Assembly (NCBI RefSeq): GCF_001583495.1 | Contig: NZ_LQAQ01000112.1 | Coordinates: 62,001-126,000 of the forward strand | Reading direction: 5' to 3' | From: Flammeovirga sp. SJP92 | GTDB lineage: Bacteria > Bacteroidota > Bacteroidia > Cytophagales > Flammeovirgaceae | Length of the DNA: 64,000 nt | Shown: positions 45,735 through 55,572 of the stretch, piece after piece | Position numbering within the stretch: position 1 is the first letter of the stretch | Layout of the letters: each line of letters begins with the position of its first letter | The notes under the pieces: generated by a model | Database searches by the model: none | What the model saw: the letters and a program-made list of their open reading frames with translations, nothing else | What the model was told of the DNA's origin: nothing | Position numbers and translations under genes: made by a program

Positions 45735-47297
45735 ATGGGAACTAACAGAGATAAGGTTAGAGAACTTGTAGAGAAAAGATCACAAGCCCGCTTAGGTGGT
45801 GGTGAAAAAAGAATTGACAAGCAACATAGTCAAGGTAAGTTAACGGCTAGAGAGAGAATTGACCTTCTTTTAGATGAAGGCAGTTTTGAGGAGTACGACA
45901 TGTTTGTAACGCACCGTACGAAATCTTTCGGCTTGGATAAACAACAATATTTATCAGATGGTGTAGTAACGGGTCACGGTACTATTGACGGTAGAGTTGT
46001 TTATGTATTCGCACAAGACTTCACAGTATTCGGAGGTTCACTTTCTGAAACATTTGCACAAAAGATCTGTAAAGTAATGGATCAAGCAATGAAAGTAGGA
46101 GCACCAGTAATCGGTTTGAATGATTCAGGTGGAGCACGTATACAAGAAGGCGTTAGGTCTCTTGCGGGTTACGCTGAGATCTTCCAAAGAAACATCATGG
46201 CGTCAGGTGTTGTGCCTCAGATTTCTGCAATCTTAGGACCTTGTGCAGGTGGTGCAGTTTACTCTCCAGCATTGACTGACTTTATCTTGATGACGGACCA
46301 AACATCATACATGTTTGTAACAGGTCCTAAAGTAGTAAAATCAGTAACAGGTGAGGTGATTTCTGTAGAGGATTTAGGTGGTGCGAACATGCACGCTTCT
46401 AAATCTGGTGTAGCTCACATGATGACTGAAAACGATGAGGAGACATTATTGTTAATCCGTAAGTTGATGAGTTTCTTGCCTTCAAACAACCTTGAAGAGC
46501 CACCACAAATCCCATGTAATGACCCAATTGAAAGAATTGAGGATAAATTGAACGAGGTGATTCCTGATGATCCTAACAAACCTTATAACATGCTAGATGT
46601 TATCCACTTGTTAGTTGATAATGAGGAATTCTTAGAAACGCACAGAGCTTATGCTAAAAACATTATCACAGGTTTTGCTCGTTTCAATGGTCGTCCAGTA
46701 GGTATTATTGCCAACCAACCTTCATTCTTAGCGGGTGTACTTGATATTGAAGCATCGAAAAAAGCAGCACGTTTTGTTCGTTTCTGTGATGCATTCAATA
46801 TTCCAATCGTAACATTAGTAGACGTACCAGGTTTCTTGCCAGGTTCAGGTCAAGAATATGGCGGTATTATCCTTCACGGTGCCAAGTTATTATTCGCTTA
46901 CGGTGAAGCAACAGTTCCAAAAATCACTATTACACTTAGAAAATCTTACGGTGGAGCACACGACGTAATGAGTTCTAAACAATTAAGAGGTGATATCAAC
47001 TACGCATGGCCAACTGCCGAAATCGCAGTAATGGGTGCTAAAGGTGCTGTAGAGGTATTAGAAGGAAGAGCTATTCGCTCAATCGAAGATAAAGCTGAGA
47101 GAGCGAAATTCATGCAAGATAAAGAGGACGAATACGTAGAGAAATTCGCAAATCCTTATCAAGCAGCGAAATACGGATTTATTGATGATGTAATCGAGCC
47201 AAGAAATACAAGATTCAGAATCTGTAGAGGTTTAGAAGTATTAGCAACTAAGAAAGAAGTTAATCCTCCTAAGAAGCACTCTAATATTCCACTTTAA
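45735..47297 (+). CDS. mmdA: Methylmalonyl-CoA decarboxylase/propionyl-CoA carboxylase carboxyltransferase subunit
   Basis: I start at the ATG at 45735 ([16 protein letters not shown], 520 residues); a TTG 27 bases upstream would add an untypical leader. It is a crotonase-fold carboxyltransferase with the acyl-CoA-binding GGARIQEGV, the oxyanion segment [12 protein letters not shown], a second half motif [20 protein letters not shown] (20 residues) and [12 protein letters not shown]. The same family serves as the propionyl-CoA carboxylase beta chain. The neighbours (gamma, biotin carrier and Na+-pumping beta subunits, no biotin carboxylase) favour the decarboxylase alpha subunit. It moves CO2 from methylmalonyl-CoA to carrier biotin. 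Confidence 0.93.
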   Translation: MGTNRDKVRELVEKRSQARLGGGEKRIDKQHSQGKLTARERIDLLLDEGSFEEYDMFVTHRTKSFGLDKQQYLSDGVVTGHGTIDGRVVYVFAQDFTVFGGSLSETFAQKICKVMDQAMKVGAPVIGLNDSGGARIQEGVRSLAGYAEIFQRNIMASGVVPQISAILGPCAGGAVYSPALTDFILMTDQTSYMFVTGPKVVKSVTGEVISVEDLGGANMHASKSGVAHMMTENDEETLLLIRKLMSFLPSNNLEEPPQIPCNDPIERIEDKLNEVIPDDPNKPYNMLDVIHLLVDNEEFLETHRAYAKNIITGFARFNGRPVGIIANQPSFLAGVLDIEASKKAARFVRFCDAFNIPIVTLVDVPGFLPGSGQEYGGIILHGAKLLFAYGEATVPKITITLRKSYGGAHDVMSSKQLRGDINYAWPTAEIAVMGAKGAVEVLEGRAIRSIEDKAERAKFMQDKEDEYVEKFANPYQAAKYGFIDDVIEPRNTRFRICRGLEVLATKKEVNPPKKHSNIPL

Positions 47298-47309
47298 TCA
47301 AATAATAAT

Positions 47310-47684
47310 ATGGAAGATCAAGTAACACAATTTGGTTTCACCGAAGGATTAGTGATCACATTGGTTGGAGTAGGATTGGTATTCTTTACCTTAACCTTAT
47401 TATTCCTTCTTTTTATCTCGTTCACTTATTTGGTTCCGATCGTAATGAACAAGATCAACAAACCAAAACAAATTGTGATCAAAAAGGATGATGAGGAGAT
47501 GGTTATCAATGCCACTAAAGTATCTGGTGAAGTAAACGCTGCAATTGCTGCGGCAGTTTACCACTATATGGCAGAGGCACACGATGAAGAATCAACAATT
47601 CTAACGATCCAAAAAGTGAAGAAGGCTTACTCACCATGGAGTTCGAAGATCTATTCAGTTCATGGCAGTCAGCTTAACCGTTAA
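47310..47684 (+). CDS. Decarboxylase gamma subunit (OadG family)
   Basis: A 124-residue protein with one strong membrane helix (residues ~14-40, EGLVITLVGVGLVFFTLTLL and on) followed by a charged, Ala-rich cytoplasmic part ending in a KVKKAYSPWSSK segment, as in OadG/MmdD proteins of Bacteroidota. Gamma subunits hold the carboxyltransferase and carrier to the membrane beta subunit. It lies 12 bases after the carboxyltransferase and 11 before the biotin carrier gene. Confidence 0.88.
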   Translation: MEDQVTQFGFTEGLVITLVGVGLVFFTLTLLFLLFISFTYLVPIVMNKINKPKQIVIKKDDEEMVINATKVSGEVNAAIAAAVYHYMAEAHDEESTILTIQKVKKAYSPWSSKIYSVHGSQLNR

Positions 47685-47695
47685 TACCGAATAAA

Positions 47696-48115
47696 ATGAA
47701 AAACTATAATTTTACAGTTAACGGTAACAACTATGCCGTTACAATAAAAGGAGTTGAAGGTCAAGCTATTGAATTAGAAGTCAATGGTACACCTTATAAA
47801 GTGGAGATGGACAAGGAAGTGAAAACTTCTAAAACTCCAAAACTAATGCGTTCTGAGGCTCCAAGAACAGCAGCGCCGAAAGCAATTACACGTTCAGCGA
47901 AAAAATCAAATATCGTAGCACCACTTCCAGGTACTGTAATGACCATCAACGTAAAAGAGGGTGATGCAGTGAAGCAAGGCGATATCTTGATGACAATGGA
48001 AGCAATGAAGATGGAAAACAATGTATTGGCAGAAGCAGACGGTACAATTGCAAGCATTAAAGTAGAAGAAGGAACGTCAGTATTACAAGGAGAGGTTCTT
48101 GTAGAGTTGGCGTAA
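47696..48115 (+). CDS. Biotin carboxyl carrier protein (decarboxylase/carboxylase biotin subunit)
   Basis: A 139-residue protein. The N-terminal ~40 residues are a beta domain, followed by a basic, Pro/Ala-rich flexible linker (~43-70) and a biotinyl domain (~72-139). The biotinylation site A-M-K-M-E-N is present with Lys105. It carries carboxyl groups between the carboxyltransferase and the Na+-pumping beta subunit. It lies 11 bases after the gamma subunit and 27 before beta. Confidence 0.95.
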   Translation: MKNYNFTVNGNNYAVTIKGVEGQAIELEVNGTPYKVEMDKEVKTSKTPKLMRSEAPRTAAPKAITRSAKKSNIVAPLPGTVMTINVKEGDAVKQGDILMTMEAMKMENNVLAEADGTIASIKVEEGTSVLQGEVLVELA

Positions 48116-48142
48116 GTGGTTTCATTCTAAACAACAATTATT

Positions 48143-49456
48143 ATGAATACGAAACGCTTATTTATCGTCTTTGGAGCCATCGCAACCATCATGATTTCAT
48201 GGGCAGCTGCATCAGCAGCAGGCTTATCAAATCAGACAATTGGTGAAGTGACTCAAGCAGCAGTCGCAACAGGTGCACCACAAGATTTTAATACATTGGC
48301 AATGAATGGTCTGATGAACTTCATGTCAATGACAGGTTTTGCAAACTTAACTTTGCCAAACTTTGTAATGATCTGTGTGGGGTTATTATTTATATTCTTA
48401 GCTATTAAATTTGATTACGAACCCTTATTACTTATTCCAATTGGAGCAGGTGTAATTATCGGTAACATACCATTTGTTGCTGGAAATCAGATTGGTATTT
48501 ATGAAGAAGGTTCAGTATTAAGTTACTTATATTTTGGTGTTGAGAAAGGTATTTATCCTCCGCTTATTTTCTTAGGAATTGGAGCAATGACCGATTTTAC
48601 TTCTCTGATCGCCAATCCGAAATTAATGCTTTTAGGAGCAGCCGCTCAAGTGGGTGTGTTCTTAACATTTATCGGTGCAATCACATTAGGATTTGATTTA
48701 AGTGAAGCAGCTGCCATTGGTATTATTGGTGGTGCTGACGGTCCAACGGCCATCTTCCTTTCTTCTAAATCTGCACCTCATTTACTTGGAGCAATTGCTA
48801 TTGCAGCTTATTCATACATGGCACTTGTACCAGTGATACAGCCACCAATCATGCGTTTGATGACAACGCCGGAAGAAAGAAAAATCCGTATGAAGCCACC
48901 AAGAACGGTGACAAAAACAGAGAAAATTCTTTTCCCGTTGGTAGGTTTAATCTTAACTACATTTATCTCGCCAAGTGCACTGCCACTTTTAGGCATGTTA
49001 TTCTTCGGTAACTTATTGAAAGAGTCAGGTCACACAGAACGTTTAGCAAACACTGCTAGAACGTCGATGATCGACATTATTACAATCTTACTAGGAGTAA
49101 CAGTAGGTGCCTCAACTCAAGCAAGCGTTTTCATTACGACTAGTTCATTGAAAATCTTCGCTTTAGGTGCCGTTGCCTTCGCTATTGCTACATTCTCAGG
49201 GTTAGCTTTTGCTAAGATCATGAACTTATTCTTAAAAGGTGATAACAAGATCAACCCATTGATTGGAGCAGCTGGAGTTTCTGCAGTACCTGACTCGGCA
49301 AGAGTTGTACAGCAGGAAGGATTAAGAGCAGATTCAAATAACCACTTATTAATGCATGCCATGGCACCAAACGTAGCTGGTGTAATTGGTTCGGCAGTAG
49401 CAGCGGGTATTTTGATTAGCTTCTTGTCTTACTTCCAGCAAGTTGGAGGAATGTAA
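48143..49456 (+). CDS. Na+-translocating decarboxylase beta subunit (OadB family)
   Basis: A 437-residue polytopic membrane protein. After an N-terminal segment with one hydrophobic helix and a ~70-residue linker, the OadB core begins (LTLPNFVMICVGLLFIFLAI). Family motifs include G-I-I-G-G-A-D-G-P-T-A-I-F, IAAYSYMALVPVIQPPIMR, a TPEERKIRM loop and SAVPDSARVVQ. The conserved Asp in GGADGPT is part of the Na+ path in the family. It decarboxylates carboxybiotin and exports Na+, turning methylmalonyl-CoA decarboxylation into a sodium gradient. An intergenic segment with two hairpins separates it from mutA. Confidence 0.95.
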   Translation: MNTKRLFIVFGAIATIMISWAAASAAGLSNQTIGEVTQAAVATGAPQDFNTLAMNGLMNFMSMTGFANLTLPNFVMICVGLLFIFLAIKFDYEPLLLIPIGAGVIIGNIPFVAGNQIGIYEEGSVLSYLYFGVEKGIYPPLIFLGIGAMTDFTSLIANPKLMLLGAAAQVGVFLTFIGAITLGFDLSEAAAIGIIGGADGPTAIFLSSKSAPHLLGAIAIAAYSYMALVPVIQPPIMRLMTTPEERKIRMKPPRTVTKTEKILFPLVGLILTTFISPSALPLLGMLFFGNLLKESGHTERLANTARTSMIDIITILLGVTVGASTQASVFITTSSLKIFALGAVAFAIATFSGLAFAKIMNLFLKGDNKINPLIGAAGVSAVPDSARVVQQEGLRADSNNHLLMHAMAPNVAGVIGSAVAAGILISFLSYFQQVGGM

Positions 49457-49473
49457 TTCTCCAATAGCGATAA

Positions 49474-49548
49474 GAGTATGTTTGGAACCAAAACTTTAGC
49501 CGGAAAATGGATTTCAAACATGCTCAACTATACCAAAATTAGTATAGT
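49474..49548 (+). other. Two hairpins between the decarboxylase and mutase genes
   Basis: An 11-bp stem (49474-49484 with 49515-49525, one G-T, 30-base loop) is followed by a perfect 7-bp stem (49527-49533 with 49542-49548). No strong T run follows, so these may mark processing or partial termination inside the operon. Confidence 0.5.
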
Positions 49549-49601
49549 CCAAGAGATTTGTTTTATTATTGTATCACCAATACACACTAAATAACATAAA
49601 T

Positions 49602-51440
49602 ATGGCTGAAAAATTATTTTCAGACTTCGAGCCGATCAGTAAAGAGACTTGGAAAGAAAAAGTTATCACTGACCTAAAAGGAGCTGACTTCGATAAAAAG
49701 CTAGTATGGAAAACTGAAAACGGAATGACTATTCCTCCATACTTCACTTCAGAGGATAGACAAGATAAATCCGAATTATTAAGTGAACTGAAGAACATTT
49801 TACCATCAAACGAAAACGAAGGAATGGATTGGAAATCATTCCAGAGAGTAGTTGGTAAAGATAATGCTGAAGTAAACACTAATGCTTTATATTTATTAGA
49901 CCGCGGTGTTGAAGGTCTAGTGTTTGATGTTGATAGTATTGAAGACTTCGATATCGAGCAAGCATTAAAAGGAATCAGTATTGAAATGATCAGTATTGGT
50001 TTCGAAAATGTAAAACACCCAAGAACATTAATGAGAGATTATGTAGGTTACCTACACATCCATGGTGTTTCTTTAGACAAAGTAGCAGGTTACATTCATT
50101 TTGATCCGATCCATGACTTCACTACAACAGGTGCAATGGATGAGGAAGGATTCCAGCGTTTATCAAGATTGATTTCTTATACTGCTGAAATGCCTAACTT
50201 CAAAGTGATCTCAGTAGCATCTGATGCTTTTGTAAACGCTGGTGCAAACCATGTACAAGAATTAGCATTCACTTTAAATACATTAGTAGAGTACATCGAT
50301 CAATTAGCAAAATATGATGTTGAGCCTACTGAAGTATTAAGTAATGTAATCTTCCAAGCGACAGTAGGAGGTGACTACTTCCACGAAATCGCTAAATTCA
50401 GGGCATTTAGATTATTAGTTTTAGAAATCGCTAAACTTTACGATGCGTCTTTCGATGCAAACAATATCGTTATTGTTGGTAATTCTTCACTTTGGTCTAA
50501 ATCATTATATGATCCAAACGTAAACATGCTTCGTAACACTACGGAAGCAATGTCTGCTGTATTGGGTGGTGTTGATGCTATCAATATCGAAGCACACAAT
50601 GCTTCTTATGAAAAGCCAACAAGACAGTCACAAAGAGTTGCCTTAAACATTTCTCACTTAATGAGAGAAGAGGCTTACTTAGGTAAAGTAGCTGACCCTG
50701 CTTCAGGATCATACTATATCGATACATTGACTGAAAAGTTATTGGATGCTGCTTTATTATTATTCCAAACAATTGAATCTGAAGATGGTTTCTTAGCTTC
50801 ATTCAAATCGGGTGGAATCCAAAGCTTGATCCAAAAGACTAGAGATCAAAAAGAAAAATTAATCGCTCAACGTAGAAGCGTTTATGTAGGTACAAACAGA
50901 TACCCTAATCAACTAGAAGTGATCAACCCTGAAGGTGTTCAAGTAAATCACGATACAGTTGCTGAGGTAGAATTGTTATTACCACAACGTGCCACTCTAC
51001 AGTTTGAGAACCTTCGTCTTAAGACTGAAAAATACGTTCATGATGGCGGTACTCGTCCTAAAGTATTCAATACTTTGTTCGGTAACTTGGCTATGCGTAA
51101 AGCAAGATCAACTTTCGCTATGGACTTCTTCGGTACAGCAGGTTTCGCATCAGAGGAGCAATTCTTCAACTCAGTAGAAGAAGCAATCCAAGGTGCTATC
51201 CAAACAGATGCTGATATCGTAGTGATGTGTTCTTCGGATCCAGAATACCAAGAGCATGTAGCGGCATTTGCGAAAGCATTCAAGGCTTCAGAAGCAAAAG
51301 GTAAGAAATTAATCCTTGCTGGATTCCCAGGTGAATTCGAAGCAGCTTATACAGAAGCAGGTGTTGATGGATTTGTTCATGTGAAAACGAATGCCATTCA
51401 AGCGTTAAGCCAATTCCAAGCTGATTTAGAGATCGCTTAA
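49602..51440 (+). CDS. mutA: Methylmalonyl-CoA mutase small (non-catalytic) subunit
   Basis: I choose the ATG at 49602 (MAEKLFSDFEPISKETW), giving 612 residues; upstream in-frame codons have no ATG. The TIM-barrel mutase domain is present (TVGGDYFHEIAKFRAFRLL, PSLW-like SSLWSKSLYDPNVNMLR, YYIDTLTEKL), and a C-terminal Rossmann-like domain (~480-612). The B12-ligating D-x-H-x-x-G of the large subunit is absent, as expected for the small subunit of the heterodimeric enzyme. It lies 44 bases before mutB. Confidence 0.95.
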   Translation: MAEKLFSDFEPISKETWKEKVITDLKGADFDKKLVWKTENGMTIPPYFTSEDRQDKSELLSELKNILPSNENEGMDWKSFQRVVGKDNAEVNTNALYLLDRGVEGLVFDVDSIEDFDIEQALKGISIEMISIGFENVKHPRTLMRDYVGYLHIHGVSLDKVAGYIHFDPIHDFTTTGAMDEEGFQRLSRLISYTAEMPNFKVISVASDAFVNAGANHVQELAFTLNTLVEYIDQLAKYDVEPTEVLSNVIFQATVGGDYFHEIAKFRAFRLLVLEIAKLYDASFDANNIVIVGNSSLWSKSLYDPNVNMLRNTTEAMSAVLGGVDAINIEAHNASYEKPTRQSQRVALNISHLMREEAYLGKVADPASGSYYIDTLTEKLLDAALLLFQTIESEDGFLASFKSGGIQSLIQKTRDQKEKLIAQRRSVYVGTNRYPNQLEVINPEGVQVNHDTVAEVELLLPQRATLQFENLRLKTEKYVHDGGTRPKVFNTLFGNLAMRKARSTFAMDFFGTAGFASEEQFFNSVEEAIQGAIQTDADIVVMCSSDPEYQEHVAAFAKAFKASEAKGKKLILAGFPGEFEAAYTEAGVDGFVHVKTNAIQALSQFQADLEIA

Positions 51441-51484
51441 TTGGTCTTCTTGAATTAAAGTTTTCAATTTAAAAAACGAAGGAA

Positions 51485-53635
51485 ATGAAACCAGATTTTT
51501 CAAAATTAAATATAAATGATATCAAAGTTGTTTCAGCAGAGAAACTTGTGGAAGAGCAAGGTAAGCTGTGGACAACTGCGGAGGGAATCGAAGTAAAGCA
51601 GAAGTTTTCAAAAGAAGATACTCAAAGTGCTGAGCATCTTGAATTCGGAGCAGGTCTTCCTCCATTCTTAAGAGGTCCTTACTCAGCGATGTACGCTTTG
51701 AGACCTTGGACTATCCGTCAGTATGCAGGTTTCTCTACAGCAGAGGAGTCAAATGCATTCTACAAAAGAAACTTAGCAGCAGGTCAAAAAGGTCTTTCAG
51801 TAGCCTTTGACTTGGCAACTCACCGTGGTTACGATTCAGATCACCCACGTGTAGTTGGTGACGTAGGTAAAGCAGGTGTAGCGATCGATTCAGTAGAAGA
51901 TATGAAAATCTTATTCAATGATATTCCATTGGATAAAATGTCAGTATCAATGACAATGAACGGTGCGGTAATCCCAGTATTGGCTTTCTACATTGTTGCA
52001 GCTGAGGAGTCAGGAGTATCAAAAGAGAAATTGAGTGGTACGATCCAAAATGATATTTTGAAGGAATTCATGGTACGTAACACGTACATCTATCCTCCAA
52101 AACCATCAATGAGAATCATCTCAGATATCTTCTCTTATACTTCTAACAACATGCCGAAATACAATTCTATTTCTATTTCGGGATACCACATGCAAGAAGC
52201 AGGTGCTACAGCAGACATCGAGTTGGCTTACACACTTGCGGACGGTTTAGAATACTTAAGAGCTGGTAAAGCAGCTGGATTAGATATTGATGCATTCGCA
52301 CCTCGTTTATCATTCTTCTGGGCAATCGGTATGAACCACTTCATGGAGATTGCTAAGATGAGAGCAGGTCGTATGCTTTGGGCGAAAATTGTAAAACAAT
52401 TCAACCCTAAAAACCCTAAATCAATGGCCTTGAGAACACACTCTCAAACTTCAGGTTGGTCATTGTCGGAGCAGGATCCATTTAACAACGTAGCAAGAAC
52501 AGCAATTGAAGCAATGGGTGCAGCATTGGGGCATACTCAATCATTGCACACCAACGCACTTGATGAGGCCATTGCATTACCAACTGACTTCTCGGCTCGT
52601 ATCGCTCGTAACACGCAGCTTTACATCCAAGACGAGACGAACGTTTGTAAAGTAATCGATCCATGGGCAGGTTCACACTATGTGGAGTACTTGACAAATG
52701 AGATCGCGCAAAAAGCTTGGAAACTTATCGAAGAAGTAGAAGAGCATGGCGGTATTGCAAAAGCAATTGAAAAAGGTATTCCGAAAATGAGAATTGAGGA
52801 AGCTTCTGCCAGAAAACAAGCTCGTATTGACTCAGGTCAGGATACAATTGTCGGAGTAAATAAGTATATTTCAGACGAGAAGACTGAAATCGACGTATTA
52901 GAAATCGACAACACTGTAGTACGTGAAGGTCAAATTGCTCGTTTAAAGAAAATGAGAGAAGAGCGTGACACTGATAAAGTAAATGCAGCACTTGAAGCTA
53001 TCGAAAAGGCAGCAGTAACAGGTGAAGGCAACTTATTAGAGTTAGCAGTAGAGGCAGCAAGATGCCGTGCTTCTCTTGGTGAAATTTCAGATGCTATGGA
53101 AAAAGATTTTGGTAGATATAAAGCTACAATCCGTAATATCTCAGGAGTTTACTCTCATGAGGTAGCAGGTGACAAGTCGTTTGCTGAAGCAAAAGAATTA
53201 GCGAATGAATTCGAGAAATTGGAAGGTAGACGTCCAAGAGTAATGATCGCTAAGATGGGTCAAGATGGTCACGATAGAGGTGCAAAAGTAATTGCAACTT
53301 CATTCGCAGACATCGGATTCGACGTGGATATGGGACCATTGTTCCAGACTCCAGAAGAAGTGGCTCGTCAAGCGGCTGAAAATGATGTGGACTGTGTAGG
53401 TGCATCATCATTAGCAGCAGGTCACAAAACGTTAATTCCTCAATTAATTGAAGAGTTAGCACGTTTAGGTCGTGAGGATATCATGGTATTTGCAGGTGGT
53501 GTAATTCCAGAGCAAGATTACCAATTCCTTTATGACAACAAAGTAGCAGCGATCTTCGGTCCTGGTACTAGAGTTCCATATTCAGCGAAGAAAGTACTTA
53601 CGTTACTTTTGGAAGAGGATGAAGTGGAAAATTAA
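51485..53635 (+). CDS. mutB: Methylmalonyl-CoA mutase large (catalytic) subunit
   Basis: A 716-residue adenosylcobalamin-dependent mutase of normal length. The substrate barrel shows [20 protein letters not shown] (20 residues; the Tyr of the TIRQYAG motif is the catalytic-type Tyr), [16 protein letters not shown] and [11 protein letters not shown]. The C-terminal B12 domain has the base-off ligand motif D-G-H-D-R-G followed by a [15 protein letters not shown] segment. It interconverts succinyl-CoA and (R)-methylmalonyl-CoA. It is the last gene of the module and is followed by a strong terminator. MeaB is encoded divergently upstream of the operon. Confidence 0.97.
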   Translation: MKPDFSKLNINDIKVVSAEKLVEEQGKLWTTAEGIEVKQKFSKEDTQSAEHLEFGAGLPPFLRGPYSAMYALRPWTIRQYAGFSTAEESNAFYKRNLAAGQKGLSVAFDLATHRGYDSDHPRVVGDVGKAGVAIDSVEDMKILFNDIPLDKMSVSMTMNGAVIPVLAFYIVAAEESGVSKEKLSGTIQNDILKEFMVRNTYIYPPKPSMRIISDIFSYTSNNMPKYNSISISGYHMQEAGATADIELAYTLADGLEYLRAGKAAGLDIDAFAPRLSFFWAIGMNHFMEIAKMRAGRMLWAKIVKQFNPKNPKSMALRTHSQTSGWSLSEQDPFNNVARTAIEAMGAALGHTQSLHTNALDEAIALPTDFSARIARNTQLYIQDETNVCKVIDPWAGSHYVEYLTNEIAQKAWKLIEEVEEHGGIAKAIEKGIPKMRIEEASARKQARIDSGQDTIVGVNKYISDEKTEIDVLEIDNTVVREGQIARLKKMREERDTDKVNAALEAIEKAAVTGEGNLLELAVEAARCRASLGEISDAMEKDFGRYKATIRNISGVYSHEVAGDKSFAEAKELANEFEKLEGRRPRVMIAKMGQDGHDRGAKVIATSFADIGFDVDMGPLFQTPEEVARQAAENDVDCVGASSLAAGHKTLIPQLIEELARLGREDIMVFAGGVIPEQDYQFLYDNKVAAIFGPGTRVPYSAKKVLTLLLEEDEVEN

Positions 53636-53672
53636 TTCTGAAATTATATATACCTATAATTTGTGAGATAAT

Positions 53673-53709
53673 GGGGGGTGCCGTTTGCGATTACGGCGCT
53701 CCTTTTTTT
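53673..53709 (+). terminator. Terminator after mutB
   Basis: A GC-rich 10-bp stem (53675-53684 with 53693-53702, two G-T pairs, 8-base loop) is followed directly by a seven-T run (53703-53709), 39 bases after the mutB stop. Confidence 0.9.
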
Positions 53710-53786
53710 ATGAATAAAATTTTATTCTTGCCCCATTAAGCAAATCTATTTAGATTCAACTTTTTAAACTTATCAATTACAAACGA

Positions 53787-54662
53787 ATGAATTATTACTT
53801 AAAATTACTACTTACATTATCTCTGTTTACCTTATCATTTACACTTTTCAGCCAAACATCAAAAGTCTTTGAAACCAAAACTGTAAAAAGTGAAATTTTG
53901 GGAGTAGAGAAAAAGTATTCTATCTATTTTCCGGAAGGATATGAAAAGTCAGAGAGAAGCTATCCAGTGCTTTATCTATTGCATGGTTACAGTGATAATC
54001 ATACCGGTTGGATACAATTTGGTGAAGTTCAACGTATAGCGGATCTGACTATTCAAGAAGGTAAAGCAACACCAATGATTATTGTGATGCCTGATGCAGA
54101 CACGGATCGAATCGGTTATACCAACAACATTGATGGAAAATGGAATTATGAAGATTATTTCTTTGAGGAATTGATACCACACATCGAAGCCACTTATAGA
54201 ACAAGAAATGAAAAGCGTTATCGTGCCATTGCAGGTTTGAGCATGGGAGGTGGAGGTACCTTTATTTATGCATTACATCACCCTGAATTATTTGTAGCCG
54301 CCTGTCCTTTGAGTGCTTGGTTTGGAGAAGCAGATTATGAGCAGAGAAAAAAGGAAATGGCTCCGTATTATGAAGGGAAATCAAAGAAAGAAATTCAAGC
54401 CCATTATGAAAGAAATAATCCATTAGTATTAATGGAACAGCTTCCAGAAAAAATCGAGTGGAACAACAGAATCCGTTGGTATATTGATTGTGGTGATGAT
54501 GACCATCTTTCAATTGACAATAGTAAAATGCACATCTTGATGACAAATAAAGAGATCCCTCATGAATTTAGAATGAGAGATGGAGGACACAATTGGAGTT
54601 ATTGGAGAAGCGCCTTACCAACTGTATTGGAATTTGTTACGAAGTCTTTCCATCAGTATTAA
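53787..54662 (+). CDS. Secreted esterase of the esterase D/Fes-like family
   Basis: A 291-residue alpha/beta hydrolase with a signal peptide (residues 1-22, ending LFSQ). Family marks: LYLLHGYSDNHTGW near the oxyanion hole, the nucleophile elbow G-L-S-M-G-G with Ser152, Asp in IDCGDDDHL (~234-238) and catalytic-type His268 in D-G-G-H-N-W-S-Y-W. This pattern matches S-formylglutathione hydrolase/feruloyl or acetyl xylan esterase-like proteins. Secretion points to polysaccharide or ester degradation in the periplasm; the substrate is unknown. It is monocistronic, with terminators on both sides. Confidence 0.85.
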   Translation: MNYYLKLLLTLSLFTLSFTLFSQTSKVFETKTVKSEILGVEKKYSIYFPEGYEKSERSYPVLYLLHGYSDNHTGWIQFGEVQRIADLTIQEGKATPMIIVMPDADTDRIGYTNNIDGKWNYEDYFFEELIPHIEATYRTRNEKRYRAIAGLSMGGGGTFIYALHHPELFVAACPLSAWFGEADYEQRKKEMAPYYEGKSKKEIQAHYERNNPLVLMEQLPEKIEWNNRIRWYIDCGDDDHLSIDNSKMHILMTNKEIPHEFRMRDGGHNWSYWRSALPTVLEFVTKSFHQY

Positions 54663-54681
54663 ATTTGATTATTATTTAGGT

Positions 54682-54723
54682 AAATAACATGTTATAATTT
54701 AATTTGTAACATGTTATTTTTTT
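54682..54723 (+). terminator. Terminator after the esterase
   Basis: A perfect 13-bp stem (54682-54694 with 54707-54719, 12-base loop) continues into a run of T (54717-54723). The first possible ATG of the next gene follows directly at 54724. Confidence 0.85.
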
Positions 54724-54756
54724 ATGATTAATTATTTTCTAAAAATTAAACTAAAA

Positions 54757-55404
54757 ATGACTTATAACTTTCATTCGATAAAATACCCAATGTCTGTATT
54801 TTATTTTATTATGGCTGTTTGTTGTCCCTCATTATTTTTTCCTCTTATCTATGGATTAAATGTGTATACATTATCAATGTTATTGGTTCTTGCACTTTTA
54901 AGTATTCTCTATTACTTGAATTTTAGTAAAATACATTGGGTGGATTTGGAAGTTGAGTTAGACAAAGAGAGTATCTCTATCAATGGGGAAAAAATGAATT
55001 TCAAAGACTTGGAGCGTTATGAATTTAGAAAAGCATCTGTTATGTCAGGAGAGAAGAATCCATTGCATCTCAAGTTTAAATCCTTTAGCTTTTTGTTTCA
55101 CCCTCCTAAAAAGTCACCTTCAGTTCAAAATGACTATGATGATTTTATTAAACACTTTAATGAGATTATCAAAGAACTAAGATTAGGGTCTAGACAAAAA
55201 ATACTTTCCAAACTACTCGTTAATGGTATGGGAGTATTTAGTTTGGCTTATCTGGTGCTAATTGTTTATATGTCAGCTGTATATGGAAAAGAAATGTTAA
55301 GAAGTATGATTCCTCCCTTATTTATGTGTATATCAACTTGGGGATCATTTGCTGGAATTAGAATGATACAATTACAACAAAAAAAGAATGTTACCGAAGA
55401 TTAG
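54757..55404 (+). CDS. Hypothetical membrane protein
   Basis: I start at 54757 (MTYNFHSIKYPMS, 215 residues) because the upstream ATG at 54724 touches the T run of the preceding terminator; 54724 cannot be excluded. There are two hydrophobic segments near the N-terminus (VFYFIMAVCCPSLFFPLIYG and LSMLLVLALLSILYYL), a central soluble part of ~90 residues with a YEFRKASVM strand and a positively charged end, and two more hydrophobic segments near the C-terminus. This layout resembles small PH-like or YcxB-type membrane proteins, but I do not claim a family. Confidence 0.65.
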   Translation: MTYNFHSIKYPMSVFYFIMAVCCPSLFFPLIYGLNVYTLSMLLVLALLSILYYLNFSKIHWVDLEVELDKESISINGEKMNFKDLERYEFRKASVMSGEKNPLHLKFKSFSFLFHPPKKSPSVQNDYDDFIKHFNEIIKELRLGSRQKILSKLLVNGMGVFSLAYLVLIVYMSAVYGKEMLRSMIPPLFMCISTWGSFAGIRMIQLQQKKNVTED

Positions 55405-55572
55405 CATATATTACTTCGATACGGATCTGTAGGTTCGAATTCTAAATTTTATTAGTATTGCACCCACATAAAGTATATCAATAAGTACATGGGAAAAGAT
55501 AAAATGTTCATTTACTTTATTCCAGATACTTAACCGAGATATACTTTTTTACTTCCAATCGAATAAATATTA

